This document shows, piece after piece, positions 42,809 to 52,483 of a stretch of 64,000 nucleotides of DNA (position 1 is the stretch's first letter; the number at the start of each line of letters is the position of its first letter). Origin of the DNA: Streptomyces sp. NBC_00247 (GTDB lineage: Bacteria > Actinomycetota > Actinomycetes > Streptomycetales > Streptomycetaceae); assembly GCF_036188265.1 (NCBI RefSeq), contig NZ_CP108093.1, forward strand, positions 3,671,001 to 3,735,000, given 5' to 3'. The position numbers were made by a program, and so were the translations under genes. Under the pieces are notes generated by a model that worked only from the letters and a program-made list of their open reading frames with translations, did no database searches and was not told the DNA's origin.

Positions 42809-43966
42809 GTGGCGAAACGGCTGTACGGGGGCGGTTGGGCGTCCGGGGGTGTCAGTGCCCGGCGATTCGTGCGGATTCTGCCTGCCCTGCTCGTCCTCGG
42901 CGGGCTGGTCTTCGACATCGCGTCACCGCCCCGCTTCACGGCGGTACCCCTGTTCGTCGCCGCGCCTCTGATCGCCGCGCCGTTCGCCTCCCGGGCCGGC
43001 ACCGTCCGGATCGGTGCCGCCTCGCTGTCGGCCGTCATCGCGATGCGGGTGTACGTGGGCACCATCGGCGAGATCGTTCCGATCATCGAGACGCTCACCG
43101 TGGCCACCACGGCCGTGCTGGCGCTCGTCATCAACGGGGTGGTGCGGCGCGGAAGCGAGCAGCTGGCCTCCGCCCGGATCATCGCGGAGACCGCCATGCG
43201 CGCGGTGCTGCCCGTTCCGGCCGACCGGGTGGGCGGGCTCCATGTCGCCGCGCGGTACGAGGCGGCGCAGGCGGACGAGTACGTCGGCGGCGACCTGTTC
43301 GCCGTCGCGGACACTCCGCACGGAGTGCGTCTCGTCCTGGGCGACGTGCGCGGCAAGGGGCTCGACGCGGTCGAGGCGGTGGCGGTGATCATCGGCGCGT
43401 TCCGGGAGGCCGCCGAGCAGGAGGAGACGCTGGAGGGGGTGGCGGACCGGCTGGAGCGTGCGCTGGTCAGGGACGCGGCGCGGCGCGGGGGCCTGGACCC
43501 GGTGGAGGGGTTCGTCACCGCGGTGCTCGCCGAGATCCCCCAGGGCTCCGCCACGCTGCGGATCGTCAACCGGGGCCACCCCGAACCGTTGCTGTTGCAC
43601 GCCGGGGGAGCGCTGGACGTGCTGCGGCCCGGTACGCCCGCGCTGCCGCTCGGCATGGCGCTGGGAGCCTGGCCGGACCAGGCTGACGAGTGGGACTTCC
43701 CGCCGGGCGCGACCCTGTTGACCTACACGGACGGGCTCTCCGAGGCGCGCGACTCGGCGGGCGTGTTCTACGACCCGGCGGAGCGGCTGCGCGGCAGGAT
43801 CTTCCCCGGTCCCGACGAGCTGCTCTCGGCGCTCACCGACGACGTCCGGCTGCACACCGGTGGCCACTCGACGGACGACTTGGCGCTGCTCGCGGTGGCC
43901 CGGCCCGCGGAGGACCAGCCGGAGCGCCGGACCACCGTGCCGATCGTGGGCCGCGGCGGCGGCTGA
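42809..43966 (+). CDS. Membrane-anchored SpoIIE-type PP2C serine phosphatase
   Basis: 385 residues from GTG 42809 (GTG 42779 is possible). Three or four hydrophobic helices in residues 20-110 (FVRILPALLVLGGLVFD, FTAVPLFVAAPLIAAPFAS, IVPIIETLTVATTAVLALVI), then the PP2C domain with metal-binding motifs YVGGDLFAVADT, LVLGDVRGKGLDA, TLLTYTDGLSEARD and STDDLALLAV. Such enzymes dephosphorylate anti-anti-sigma factors and so release sigma factors of the SigB/SigF type. No kinase or STAS partner is adjacent. Confidence 0.92.
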   Translation: MAKRLYGGGWASGGVSARRFVRILPALLVLGGLVFDIASPPRFTAVPLFVAAPLIAAPFASRAGTVRIGAASLSAVIAMRVYVGTIGEIVPIIETLTVATTAVLALVINGVVRRGSEQLASARIIAETAMRAVLPVPADRVGGLHVAARYEAAQADEYVGGDLFAVADTPHGVRLVLGDVRGKGLDAVEAVAVIIGAFREAAEQEETLEGVADRLERALVRDAARRGGLDPVEGFVTAVLAEIPQGSATLRIVNRGHPEPLLLHAGGALDVLRPGTPALPLGMALGAWPDQADEWDFPPGATLLTYTDGLSEARDSAGVFYDPAERLRGRIFPGPDELLSALTDDVRLHTGGHSTDDLALLAVARPAEDQPERRTTVPIVGRGGG

Positions 43967-44034
43967 CGCGGTTCCGGGCGGCCGGCGTCACTTCTCGGAA
44001 TCACGCCCGGGTGGCGCTCCCGCGGTCGGCTCCG

Positions 44035-44066
44035 CGGACCGTCGCCCCGGGTGCGGCGACGGTCCG
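44035..44066 (+). terminator. Terminator hairpin after PP2C gene
   Basis: CGGACCGTCGCC pairs perfectly with GGCGACGGTCCG around CCGGGTGC, 70 nt after the stop. Confidence 0.7.
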
Positions 44067-44264
44067 TAGCGGGGCGGTGCCGCTCGATAACATATGACAC
44101 ACCGTCAGATGAATGCGGTCGTACGGGTCGTCCGCAAGTCGCCCCTATTGGCGGGGGAATGCCCAGGTAAATCCCGGCCCGAAGCGGGAATGATCAAGGG
44201 GAACGGCTTGGAATCGGAGCCGTATGTCTATTAACGTTCGATAACGCAGCGCGGTCGTCCCAGC
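44067..44264 (+). promoter_or_regulatory. Promoter region of the riboswitch-M23 peptidase transcript
   Basis: AT-rich for this genome (CTCGATAACATATGACACACC; GTATGTCTATTAACGTTCGATAACG). The promoter driving the riboswitch must lie here; the elements cannot be assigned with certainty. Confidence 0.4.
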
Positions 44265-44425
44265 CGTCGTCAGAGACGGCGCCGTGCGCGAGCGCCGAAT
44301 TCCGCAAGGGAACCGGGGAACCACTTCTTGGGGTGAATCGGACACCTGTGTCTCGACAGAGACACCAGGCGCCCGTAGGAGACCTTCCTGCTCCGAACCC
44401 GTCAGCTAACCCGGTAGGCGAGAAG
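44265..44425 (+). ncRNA. c-di-AMP riboswitch (ydaO/yuaA class)
   Basis: Upstream of a cell-wall hydrolase, as in Streptomyces rpfA and other lytic genes. The conserved core is visible: AAGGGAACCGGGGAACCAC, then TTCTTGGGGTGAATCGG, a variable hairpin arm CTGTGTCTC-GACA-GAGACACCAG, and the closing part CTCCGAACCCGTCAGCTAACCC followed by GGTAGGCG. Binding of c-di-AMP turns these genes off. About 20 nt later come AAAGGAG and the GTG start. Confidence 0.88.
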
Positions 44426-44446
44426 GAAGGAAAGGAGTGCGCCCAC

Positions 44447-45502
44447 GTGGCGTCCAACCAGCCTGCCCCCGAAGCCCCGTCACCCTTCGCCACCCGTGAG
44501 GGTTTCGGCTCCCCCGGGGACGCCGACAGGGCCTGGGAGGAATGGAACCCCACCGAGGATTCCCTCCGCCCCGTACGCGGCCGGCACCGCGTCGCCAAGC
44601 AGCGTGGTCTCGCGCGTAGTTCCACCGTCCTCGGGGTCGGCGTCATCGCGGCCGTCGGTGCGGGCGGCATGGCCACCGCGCAGAGCAAGCCGCCGGTCTC
44701 CATTTCTCTTCCCGATTCGCTCGCGGACAACCTTCCGGACGCCAAGTCCCTTCCCGGGCTGGGTGCTCTGATCACCGCGGTCCAGTCCGACGACACTCCC
44801 GTGCCGGTGGCAGCCGCCGCGCCGTTCACCACGGCCGGGCTCACCACGGCGGAGACCGAGCAGGGCGCCACCGACGCGGGCGAGGCGCTGCGCGCCCGCA
44901 TCCTCCAGCAGGCCGAGCAGCAGCAGTCCGCCGCCGACGCGGACGCGAAGGCGGCGGAGGAGGAGGCGGCGGCGGCCAAGGCCGCCACCGAGGCCAAGAA
45001 GCAGCAGGACGCGGCCACGGCGAAGGCCGCGGCGGAGAAGAAGGCGGCGGAGGAGGCCGCGGCGAAGAAGGCCGAGGCCGAGAGGCTCGCCAAGCTCGCC
45101 GCCAGCTACTCGCTCCCCACCTCCGCGTACACGATCACCTCCACCTTCGGCGAGGCCGGCACGATGTGGGCCTCCGGGCAGCACACCGGTCTCGACTTCG
45201 CCGCGCCGACCGGTACCCCGGTCAAGGCCGTGCACGGGGGAACGGTCAAGTCGGCGGGCTGGTCGGGCTCGTACGGGTACCGCACGGTCCTGCAGCTCGA
45301 CGACGGTACGGAGATCTGGTACTGCCACCAGTCCTCCATGGACGTCGTCGTCGGCCAGCAGGTCGGCACGGGCGACACCATCGGCCGCGTGGGAGCCACC
45401 GGCAACGTCACCGGCCCGCACCTCCACCTCGAAGTCCACACCGCGGACGGCACCGGCATCGACCCGATGGCCTGGCTGACCGGCAAGGGCCTCACCGTCT
45501 GA
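44447..45502 (+). CDS. Exported M23 peptidoglycan endopeptidase
   Basis: 351 residues from GTG 44447 (AAAGGAG 9 nt upstream, right after the riboswitch). Cytoplasmic-type N-terminus, a hydrophobic segment SSTVLGVGVIAAVGAGGMATAQ (about residues 62-83), an Ala/Glu/Lys coiled coil of ~80 residues (AEEEAAAAKAATEAKKQQDAA...), and a C-terminal M23 (LytM) domain with zinc ligands in GQHTGLDFAAPTGTPV and GPHLHLEVHTADG. Cuts peptide cross-links of the cell wall; the coiled coil may restrain it. Confidence 0.93.
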   Translation: MASNQPAPEAPSPFATREGFGSPGDADRAWEEWNPTEDSLRPVRGRHRVAKQRGLARSSTVLGVGVIAAVGAGGMATAQSKPPVSISLPDSLADNLPDAKSLPGLGALITAVQSDDTPVPVAAAAPFTTAGLTTAETEQGATDAGEALRARILQQAEQQQSAADADAKAAEEEAAAAKAATEAKKQQDAATAKAAAEKKAAEEAAAKKAEAERLAKLAASYSLPTSAYTITSTFGEAGTMWASGQHTGLDFAAPTGTPVKAVHGGTVKSAGWSGSYGYRTVLQLDDGTEIWYCHQSSMDVVVGQQVGTGDTIGRVGATGNVTGPHLHLEVHTADGTGIDPMAWLTGKGLTV

Positions 45503-45586
45503 CGCCTCCGGGCCCACCCGGGCACGCCGCGTGGGCCCGGGTGGCCGCGTATCCCCCGCCGGACACGCCCTCGGGCGCCCCCTGCC

Positions 45587-45627
45587 CCGGCAGCCCTGAC
45601 GCTTCCCCCCGACGTCAGGGCTGCCGG
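45587..45627. terminator. Strong hairpin after M23 peptidase gene
   Basis: 15-bp perfect stem CCGGCAGCCCTGACG / CGTCAGGGCTGCCGG, loop CTTCCCCCCGA. A weaker 10-bp hairpin (CCACCCGGGC / GCCCGGGTGG) precedes it at about 45513-45543. Confidence 0.7.
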
Positions 45628-45638
45628 CTTCCCCTTCG

Positions 45639-45707
45639 CCCTGCCGAATCCCGGCCGAATCCCTGCCGAACCCCGGCCGGAATCCCTGCCGAATCCCGGC
45701 CGGAACC
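45639..45707. repeat. 23-bp imperfect tandem repeat (three units)
   Basis: Units CCTGCCGAATCCCGGCCGAATC, CCTGCCGAACCCCGGCCGG.. and CCTGCCGAATCCCGGCCGG.. directly follow one another between the M23 terminator and the aldo/keto reductase gene. Confidence 0.75.
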
Positions 45708-45839
45708 GTCGCGCGGCAGTCGCCGCGGCAGCCACCGTCGGGATCACGGCCGGATCCGCCGCCGGAATCGCGGCCCGTGGGTGGCGGCTGGAGCTCCGGA
45801 AGCGGAATACGGTCTCCCGTCCGCTCCGTTGAACTCCTC

Positions 45840-46787
45840 ATGACTTCTTCTCTCCGCACACTCGGCACGTCCGGCATCAAGGTCTTCCCCCTCGCCCTCG
45901 GCGGCAACGTCTTCGGCTGGACCGCCGACGAGGCCCAGTCCTTCGCGGTGCTCGACGCCTACACCGCGGCCGGCGGCAACTTCGTCGACACCGCCGACGC
46001 GTACTCGGCCTGGGTCCCGGGCAACCGGGGCGGCGAATCGGAGGCGCTCATCGGCAAGTGGCTCAAGGCCCGAGGCAACCGCGCGGACGTCGTCGTCGCC
46101 ACCAAGGTCGGTGCCCACCCCGAGTACCGGGGGCTCGCCACCGGCAACGTCAGGAGCGCGGTGGAGGAGTCCCTGCGGCGCCTCGACACCGACTACATCG
46201 ACCTCTACTACACGCACTACGACGACGAGAGCGTCCCGGTGGAGGAGATCGTCACCACCCTCGACCAGCTGGTCAAGGAGGGCAAGGTCCGCGAGATCGG
46301 CGCCTCCAACATCAGCCCCGAGCGCCTGCGCGCCTCGCTCGAATTCTCCGAGCGCGAAGGGCTCGCCCGGTACGTCGCGCTCCAGCCGCACTACAACCTG
46401 GTCTCCCGCGACACGTACGAGGGCCCCGCCCAGGACCTCGCCGCCGAGACCGGCCTCGGCGCGGTCCCGTACTACGCGCTGGCAGCCGGCTTCCTCACCG
46501 GCAAGTACCGGCCGGGTACGCGGGTGGAGAGCGCCCGCGCCGCGAGCGCCGGAGCGCACCTGGAGTCGGAGCGGGGGCAGAAGGTGCTGAGCGCGCTGGA
46601 CGCCGTCGCCGAGGCGCACGGGGCGGAGATCGCCACCGTCGCGCTGGCCTGGCTGGCGTCGCGCCCCACGGTGGTTGCGCCGATCGCCTCGGCCCGTACG
46701 CCCGAACAGCTTCCGGCGCTGCTCGCGGTCGCCGAGCTCACGCTGACCGACGAGGAACTGGACCGGCTCACCGAAGCCTCCGCCTGA
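45840..46787 (+). CDS. Aldo/keto reductase
   Basis: 315 residues. (beta/alpha)8 NADPH-dependent oxidoreductase: SGIKVFPLALGGNVFGW, catalytic Asp/Tyr in FVDTADAYSAW, Lys in VVVATKVG, His in YIDLYYTHYDD, then EIGASNISPERL, and the cofactor loop APIASARTPEQL. Closest to the YajO/Tas-like subfamily. Substrate unknown. Its stop is 9 nt from the convergent PrsW gene. Confidence 0.92.
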   Translation: MTSSLRTLGTSGIKVFPLALGGNVFGWTADEAQSFAVLDAYTAAGGNFVDTADAYSAWVPGNRGGESEALIGKWLKARGNRADVVVATKVGAHPEYRGLATGNVRSAVEESLRRLDTDYIDLYYTHYDDESVPVEEIVTTLDQLVKEGKVREIGASNISPERLRASLEFSEREGLARYVALQPHYNLVSRDTYEGPAQDLAAETGLGAVPYYALAAGFLTGKYRPGTRVESARAASAGAHLESERGQKVLSALDAVAEAHGAEIATVALAWLASRPTVVAPIASARTPEQLPALLAVAELTLTDEELDRLTEASA

Positions 46788-46796
46788 GCGAAGGCC

Positions 46797-48398
46797 TCAC
46801 CCCGGCGGGTGCAGATAGGGGTTGTGCCCGCCGTACTGGCGGTGCGGAGGCGGCTCCTGAGGCGCCGGCGACGGGACCTGGCCGGTGCGGTACGGGGCCG
46901 CCGGACCGTCTCCGTACCCGGTCGGCGCCGGGCCCCCCTGCGCGCCGGGCGCGCCGGGCCAGGGCTGCTGCGGGGACGGTGACGGGGGCGCCCAGCCCCG
47001 GGCGTGCGCGCCGTGGGCCGCGTGGGCGCCGTGCGCGTGGGCTCCGAGGCCGTACGAGTGGGGCACCGGACGGCGGACGGCCGGCCGGAACACGCTGCGG
47101 GCCGCGTGGCTCAGCGCGGGGGAGGCGACGTTCCTGCGCTCCCAGAGGTGGTGCAGCAACTCCTGCTCACGCGCCGCGAAGTCCGCGCCCACGGCGCCGC
47201 GCCGGGCGTCCCGCCGCAGCGCGGCCAGTGAGGTCGCGAACGACTCGTACTCCGCGACGGCCCGGGCCGCCGCCCGGCCCCTGGCCCGGTCCGACGCACC
47301 GTGCCAGTGCCGGGCCAGATCCCGGGCCATGCCCCGGGCGCGCATCGAGGCGAGCGCGAGCGGTTCGGCCGGGGTGAGCCAGCCGGCCATCGCGTACGCC
47401 GGGAACTCGGCGGCGAGCGTCCGCAGTTCCCGTCCGCGCGACCAGATCGCCAGCCAGGTCAGCAGCCCGAACGCGGGCATCATGGCGACGCCGTAGACCA
47501 GGTAGAAGCCGTACTGACCCCAGGTCGCCGAACCGTTCCACAGGGCGTGCATGCCCATCGCGAGCAGCAGCCCCAGCAGCGGGAGCGCGATCCGGCGGAC
47601 CCGTCGCCGGCCGCCCCCCGCACGGCTCGCCGCGGCGAGACCGAAGCCGATGCCCGTCATCGCCGTGAACACCGGGTGCGCGAAAGGCGACAGGACGATC
47701 CGCACGAAGAAGGTGCCGACCGTCAGCGACACGATCCCCACCGTCCCCAACTGCCGGTCCTCACCGAAGGCGCTGCCGAGGTAGAGGATGTTCTCGCTGA
47801 ACGCGAAGCCGGTCGCGGTGAAGCCGGCCGCCACGATCCCGTCGACGACCCCGTTGAACTCCCGTCTGCGGAACAGGAAGAGCATCAGCACGGCGGCGCC
47901 CTTCGCGCTCTCCTCGACGATCGGCGCGACGACCGTGGCCCCCAGGGTGTCGGCGCCCGCCGGGTCCGCCGAGAGATTCGCGATCCAGTACGTCGCGAAG
48001 GAGTTCGCGACGATCGCGACCAGCGCCGCCGCGCACGAACCCCAGGCGAAGGCGAACAGCAGATTCCGCCAGGGCGCCGGTTCGACCCGGTCCAGCCAGC
48101 GGAACGCGGCCATCAGGAGCGGCACCGGCAGCACCGCGAGCCCCAGACCGACGAGGAACCCCTCGGTGCCGGTCTCCTCACGCACCAGAGCCAGGATGAG
48201 CAGCCCGCAGATGGCCAGCGTGACGATCACCGCGCCCGCGCGGAACGCCTTGCTGCGCCACACCAGCCCCACCCGGCGCGGGCGGTAGCGCCAGTGGGCG
48301 CGCTCCGGGACGGCGCCCAGGATCTCGCCGAGCCGTCGCTCTTCGAGCACGGGGACGACGGGTTGCGGATGTCGGTGCTGCTCGGACCCGGCGGACAT
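46797..48398 (-). CDS. PrsW-family intramembrane metalloprotease
   Basis: 533 residues. About eight membrane helices in residues 50-330. Family motifs: VVAPIVEESAKGAAVLML (EExxK), GFTATGFAFSENILYL, LSPFAHPVFTAMTGIGFG and MGMHALWNGSA, which place Glu and His residues in the membrane-embedded site. The C-terminal ~200 residues form a cytoplasmic tail with a coiled part and a His/Ala/Gly/Pro-rich end. In Bacillus PrsW cuts an anti-sigma factor; here the target is unknown, though the window has a sigma/anti-sigma fusion at 56336-58666. Confidence 0.9.
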   Translation of the reverse strand: MSAGSEQHRHPQPVVPVLEERRLGEILGAVPERAHWRYRPRRVGLVWRSKAFRAGAVIVTLAICGLLILALVREETGTEGFLVGLGLAVLPVPLLMAAFRWLDRVEPAPWRNLLFAFAWGSCAAALVAIVANSFATYWIANLSADPAGADTLGATVVAPIVEESAKGAAVLMLFLFRRREFNGVVDGIVAAGFTATGFAFSENILYLGSAFGEDRQLGTVGIVSLTVGTFFVRIVLSPFAHPVFTAMTGIGFGLAAASRAGGGRRRVRRIALPLLGLLLAMGMHALWNGSATWGQYGFYLVYGVAMMPAFGLLTWLAIWSRGRELRTLAAEFPAYAMAGWLTPAEPLALASMRARGMARDLARHWHGASDRARGRAAARAVAEYESFATSLAALRRDARRGAVGADFAAREQELLHHLWERRNVASPALSHAARSVFRPAVRRPVPHSYGLGAHAHGAHAAHGAHARGWAPPSPSPQQPWPGAPGAQGGPAPTGYGDGPAAPYRTGQVPSPAPQEPPPHRQYGGHNPYLHPPG

Positions 48399-48554
48399 GT
48401 CCCGACCCTAACGAGCGGGACCGACAACTGACCAGGCGGTTCCCGGGCGGCCCACGTCGTCGACAGGCCGCAGGGCCGATGCCGCCGGGAGCCGATGGGA
48501 GCCGTGCGGCTCCGTCGGACGTCCCGTTCGCCGGAATCCTGTCCGCCGGACCTC

Positions 48555-49469
48555 TCAGATCCTGGTGAAGAGCAGGTCGTGGACGACGTGCCCCTTGTCC
48601 AGGCCCTGTCCCTCGAAGCGGGTCAGCGGCCGGAACGCGGGACGCGGCGCGTAACCGCCGTCCGCCCGGGTGTTCTCGAACCGGGGGTGCGCGGTGAGCA
48701 CCTCCAGCATCTGCTCCGCGTACGGCTCCCAGTCGGTCGCGCAGTGGATCACCGCGCCCGGCTTCATGCGGTCCGACACCAGGTCCAGGAAGTCCGGCTG
48801 GATCAGACGGCGCTTGTGGTGGCGGCTCTTGGGCCACGGGTCGGGGAAGTACACCCGAAGCCCGTCCAGCGCCTGTGGCTTCAGCATCTCGCGGAGCAGG
48901 ATGATCGCGTCGCCGTTGGCGACCCGCACGTTGGTCGAGCCCGCCTGGTCGGCGAGGCGGAGGAGATTGCCCTGGCCCGGGGTGTGCACGTCGACGGCGA
49001 GGATGCCCGTGGCCGGGTCGTCCGCCGCCATCTGCGCGGTCGCCTCGCCCATGCCGAAACCGATCTCCAGCACGACCGGCAGTCCGCCGAACATCTGGTC
49101 GAGGTCCAGGACGCGCAGACCGTCGATGTCGAAGCCCCACCGCGGCCAGAGGCGTTCGAGGGCGTCCTGCTGGCCGATCGTGACCCGGCTGCGGCGCGGC
49201 TGGAAACTGCGGATGCGGCGCTCGTGGTGCGAGCCGGCCGGATCGGCGGCGGGTCCACCGGGGAAGCGCGGCTCCTGGCGCAACCGGCGCTGCCGGTCGA
49301 AGGAGGCGGCCCGTCGGGCGGCGGCGTCGGCGGCTTCCGCGGCGTCCACGTCGGCCGTCGCCTCGGTGGTGCCCGCGGCCGCGGTCGCCTCGGCGTTCGT
49401 GGCGGGGGCCTCGGCGGTCCCGGCGTGCGCGCCGGGCTCCGTGCTGGGGTTCAGGGGCTGCTCAGACAC
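48555..49469 (-). CDS. trmB: tRNA (guanine-N7-)-methyltransferase
   Basis: 304 residues from GTG 49469. Ala/Glu-rich extension of ~65 residues, then the core: RIRSFQPRRSRVTIGQQDAL, SAM-binding VVLEIGFGMGEATAQMA, RVANGDAIILLREML, the signature VYFPDPWPKSRHHKRRL, and HCATDWEPYAEQML. Methylates G46 in tRNA variable loops. The start overlaps the stop of the LhgO-like gene by 8 nt, so the two are cotranscribed. Confidence 0.96.
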   Translation of the reverse strand: MSEQPLNPSTEPGAHAGTAEAPATNAEATAAAGTTEATADVDAAEAADAAARRAASFDRQRRLRQEPRFPGGPAADPAGSHHERRIRSFQPRRSRVTIGQQDALERLWPRWGFDIDGLRVLDLDQMFGGLPVVLEIGFGMGEATAQMAADDPATGILAVDVHTPGQGNLLRLADQAGSTNVRVANGDAIILLREMLKPQALDGLRVYFPDPWPKSRHHKRRLIQPDFLDLVSDRMKPGAVIHCATDWEPYAEQMLEVLTAHPRFENTRADGGYAPRPAFRPLTRFEGQGLDKGHVVHDLLFTRI

Positions 49470-50832
49470 AATGCCCCGATTCTACGGCGGGCGGCCTCCA
49501 CCCCGCTCCCGAAGCGAGGGCGAGGACCCGCCGGGCGATCTCCCGCCCCACCGGCAGCGCCGTGGCGAGCGCGGCGTCCGCAGGGGTGTGGAGCACGTGC
49601 ACGGTGTGCGGGGCCTCGCGGATCAGGAAGTCCTCGACCGGTGTGCCGTCGCCGTGCACCGCCTGGGCCCGCACCCGGGCGGGAGCCGGGCGCAGGTCGT
49701 CCTCGGTCACCTCGGGCAGCAGCCGCCGGAGGGCGGCTGTGACCGCCGCCCCCGTCGCTCCGGCCCGTCCGGCCTGCTCCGACCGCCCGGCCCGTCCCGC
49801 CCGCTCTCCGGGCGCGGTCCGCGCGACAGGCCCGGTCAGTTCCGGCGGCGGGACCGCACCGGCCCGGACGAGGCGCGCCCCGTCCTGTACGTACGCCTCC
49901 TGCCGACGCGCGGTCCGCCGGGAGACGGGCCGGGCCAGCGCGGAGAGCAGACCTCCGGGGTGGAGCACGGGTTCGGCCCGCCCGGACGGGCTCGCGCCGA
50001 CCGGCCCCACGTGGACGGTCCCGTCGACGGACCGTACGAGGCCCCGGATCAGCTGTGCCCCGAGGAACGGGTGCCCGGCGGCCGGCACCGGGTGGACCAC
50101 CGCGCTGACCAGCTCCGGCCTGCGCAGCTCGTAGTAGATGTCCCGGACGGGCACGACGCGTACTCCGGGCTCGTCGCCCGCGAGCCGCGCCACCCGGTCG
50201 CTCCCCGGGCCCGCGGCGTTGACCAGGGCCCTGGCGCGGACCACCGTCCCGTCCGCCGTGCGGGCCGCGACGCCCCAGGGCCGCCGGTCCACGGCGGTCA
50301 CCCGTGCCGCGCACCGTACGACCGAGCCGGCCGCGGTGACCTCGCGCGTCAGCGCGGCGAGGACCCCGGCCGCGTCGCAGACCCCGGTGGTGGAGACCCG
50401 GATCGCCGCTTGTCCGCGCACCCGGGGCTCGTACTCGGCGATCTGCGCGGGGCCCAGCTCGCACACCGGCAGCCCGTGTTCCCGGCCGCGCTGCGCGAGG
50501 GCGTGCAGCCGGGGGAGCTCGGAGCGGTCCGTCGCCACGATCAGCTTGCCGGAGACGGCGTGGGCGATGCCGTGCCGCGCGCAGAAGTCGGTCATCTCGC
50601 CGCCGCCGCGCGCGGCGAACCGGGCCGTGAGGGAACTCCGGCGGTGATGGACACCGCTGTGGATCAGCCCGCCACCCGGCCCCGCGAGGTGGTCGCAGGG
50701 GTTCCGCGCCTCCTCCAGGACCGTGACCCGGGTCCCCGGCGCCGCGCGCGTGAGCGCGTACGCCGTCGACAGACCGACGATCCCGCCGCCGATCACCAGC
50801 ACGTCGCAGTCGTAGTCCGCGTGCGTCCTCAT
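49462..50832 (-). CDS. lhgO: FAD-dependent L-2-hydroxyglutarate oxidase-like protein
   Basis: 456 residues from ATG 50832 (GGAGGTGG upstream; GTG 50835 is possible). FAD-binding DVLVIGGGIVGLSTAYAL, then HSGVHHRRSSLTARFAARG, LVNAAGPGSDRVARL, FLGAQLIRGLVRSVDGTVHVGP, and a C-terminal FLIREAPHTVHVLHTPADAALA. A low-complexity insert (about residues 305-350, Arg/Ala/Gly/Pro/Thr) is not in E. coli LhgO. Oxidises L-2-hydroxyglutarate, a metabolic side product, feeding electrons to quinone. Operon with trmB. Confidence 0.85.
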   Translation of the reverse strand: MRTHADYDCDVLVIGGGIVGLSTAYALTRAAPGTRVTVLEEARNPCDHLAGPGGGLIHSGVHHRRSSLTARFAARGGGEMTDFCARHGIAHAVSGKLIVATDRSELPRLHALAQRGREHGLPVCELGPAQIAEYEPRVRGQAAIRVSTTGVCDAAGVLAALTREVTAAGSVVRCAARVTAVDRRPWGVAARTADGTVVRARALVNAAGPGSDRVARLAGDEPGVRVVPVRDIYYELRRPELVSAVVHPVPAAGHPFLGAQLIRGLVRSVDGTVHVGPVGASPSGRAEPVLHPGGLLSALARPVSRRTARRQEAYVQDGARLVRAGAVPPPELTGPVARTAPGERAGRAGRSEQAGRAGATGAAVTAALRRLLPEVTEDDLRPAPARVRAQAVHGDGTPVEDFLIREAPHTVHVLHTPADAALATALPVGREIARRVLALASGAGWRPPAVESGHCV

Positions 50833-50941
50833 CACGCCACCTCCCACCCCGATAGTGCACTGACCCGCTGACAACCGGATCAAACCCCGGACGGGGCGGG
50901 GACGTGGCGCGTGTTCCGGCGGGCGGGGCGCGAGGGCGGCG

Positions 50942-52483
50942 TCAGGCGGGCGCCACCAGCAGCGGCCGGGCCCGCTCGCGCAGCTCGGCGACGCGTGGCT
51001 CGTCCCCGTACGGTTCGAGGCGGTGCAGCAGATCGCGGACGTACTCGGTGGTCCGGGCGGAGGAGATCCGCCCCGCGACCTCCACCGCGCGGGTGCCGGC
51101 GGCGCACGCGGCGTCGAGGTTCCCCGACTCCAGCTCCGCCACCGCGGAGACGACCAGCCGCAGGCCGTGCGAGCGGACGAACTCCTCGGTGGGCTTCGAC
51201 AGCGCGAGCTCGGTGAACCTGCGCACCTGGCGAGGTGCCTTGAGGTCGCGGTAGCACTCCGCGGCGTCGGCGGCGAACCGGTCGTACGAGTAGAAGCCGA
51301 GCCACGAGGGATCGGAGTCCCCCGGCCGCGACCGCTCCAGCCAGCTCTCCGCGCCCCGCAGCGCGGCCCCGGCCGCCGGGGCGTCCCCCGCCTTGGCGTG
51401 GGCGCGCGCCTCCACCAGCCGGAAGAAGCTCATCGTCCGGGCCGTGGCCAGGCCCCGGTTGCGCTCGACCGCCGCTTGCGCGAGGTCGACCCCCTCGTCG
51501 GCGAATCCCCGGTAGGTCGCCTGGAGCGACATCGAGGCCAGGACGTACCCGCCGAGCGGGACGTCGGCGGCGGCCCGGGCGAGCCGCAACGCCTGGATGT
51601 AGTAGCGCTGGGCGGCCTCCTGCTGACCGGTGTCGAAGGCCATCCACCCGGCCAGCCGCGTCAGTTCGGCCGATGCGCCGAACAGCGCACGGCCCACCTC
51701 GTCGCTGTACGAACCGAGCAGCAGGGGTGCGGCGTCGACGCGTAAGCACTCCGGGACCATCGACGAACGCCAGTCTCCGCCGCCGTACTTGGAGTCCCAG
51801 CGGCGCGCGTCCTGGGCGGCCTCGCGCAGTTTGGCGACGTCGCTGTGCCCGACCCGGAGCGGCGAGGCGTCGGCCACGGACTCGGGTCCCGGCTGCACGG
51901 GGACCGTGCCATGTCCGGCGGGCAGCACGAGAGCGTTCTGCGCCGGACCCGCGGGCGCCGGGCGTACCGTCCCAGGACCGGCGAGGAGCGCGGTCCGCGC
52001 GGCGGCGGAGTCCCGGGCGACCGAGGGGTCGGCGGGGGTTATCAGCCAGCGCGAGGCGGGCGTCGCGTAGGCGCTGACCGAGAAGGATCCCGCCAGCGAC
52101 TGCCAGATGCCGTTGCCGCCGCGGCGGCCCGCGAGGTCCAGGCGGTACAGCTCCGTGGCGGAGTGCACCGCCTCCGCCACGTCGCGCGGGAAGGCGAGCC
52201 CCACCTCCGGCGCCGGGTCGGCGTCGGCGAGGCCGATCTCGTGCAGCGGGACCGGCCGGCCCAGCTTGGCCCCGATCGCGGCGGCGATGAGATGCGGCGC
52301 CGCGCCCTGCGGCACCATGCCCTTGGCGACCCAACGGGCCACCGAGGTCTTGTCGTAGCGAAGTGTCAGCCCGCGCTGTGCTCCGAGGTCGTTGACCCGC
52401 CGGGCGAGCCCGGCGTTGCTGATTCCCGCGAGGGCGAGAACCGTGCCGAGCTTCTCGTTCGGCCCGCGTTGCTCCCTGGACAT
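50942..52483 (-). CDS. NsdA-like TPR-type developmental regulator
   Basis: 513 residues. N-terminal helix-turn-helix-like region ([41 protein letters not shown]), then helical repeats of TPR type ([53 protein letters not shown]). Matches the sporulation-associated NsdA family of Streptomyces, whose founding member negatively affects differentiation and antibiotic production; this locus carries a paralogue in S. coelicolor. Mode of action unknown. Monocistronic. Confidence 0.82.
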   Translation of the reverse strand: MSREQRGPNEKLGTVLALAGISNAGLARRVNDLGAQRGLTLRYDKTSVARWVAKGMVPQGAAPHLIAAAIGAKLGRPVPLHEIGLADADPAPEVGLAFPRDVAEAVHSATELYRLDLAGRRGGNGIWQSLAGSFSVSAYATPASRWLITPADPSVARDSAAARTALLAGPGTVRPAPAGPAQNALVLPAGHGTVPVQPGPESVADASPLRVGHSDVAKLREAAQDARRWDSKYGGGDWRSSMVPECLRVDAAPLLLGSYSDEVGRALFGASAELTRLAGWMAFDTGQQEAAQRYYIQALRLARAAADVPLGGYVLASMSLQATYRGFADEGVDLAQAAVERNRGLATARTMSFFRLVEARAHAKAGDAPAAGAALRGAESWLERSRPGDSDPSWLGFYSYDRFAADAAECYRDLKAPRQVRRFTELALSKPTEEFVRSHGLRLVVSAVAELESGNLDAACAAGTRAVEVAGRISSARTTEYVRDLLHRLEPYGDEPRVAELRERARPLLVAPA

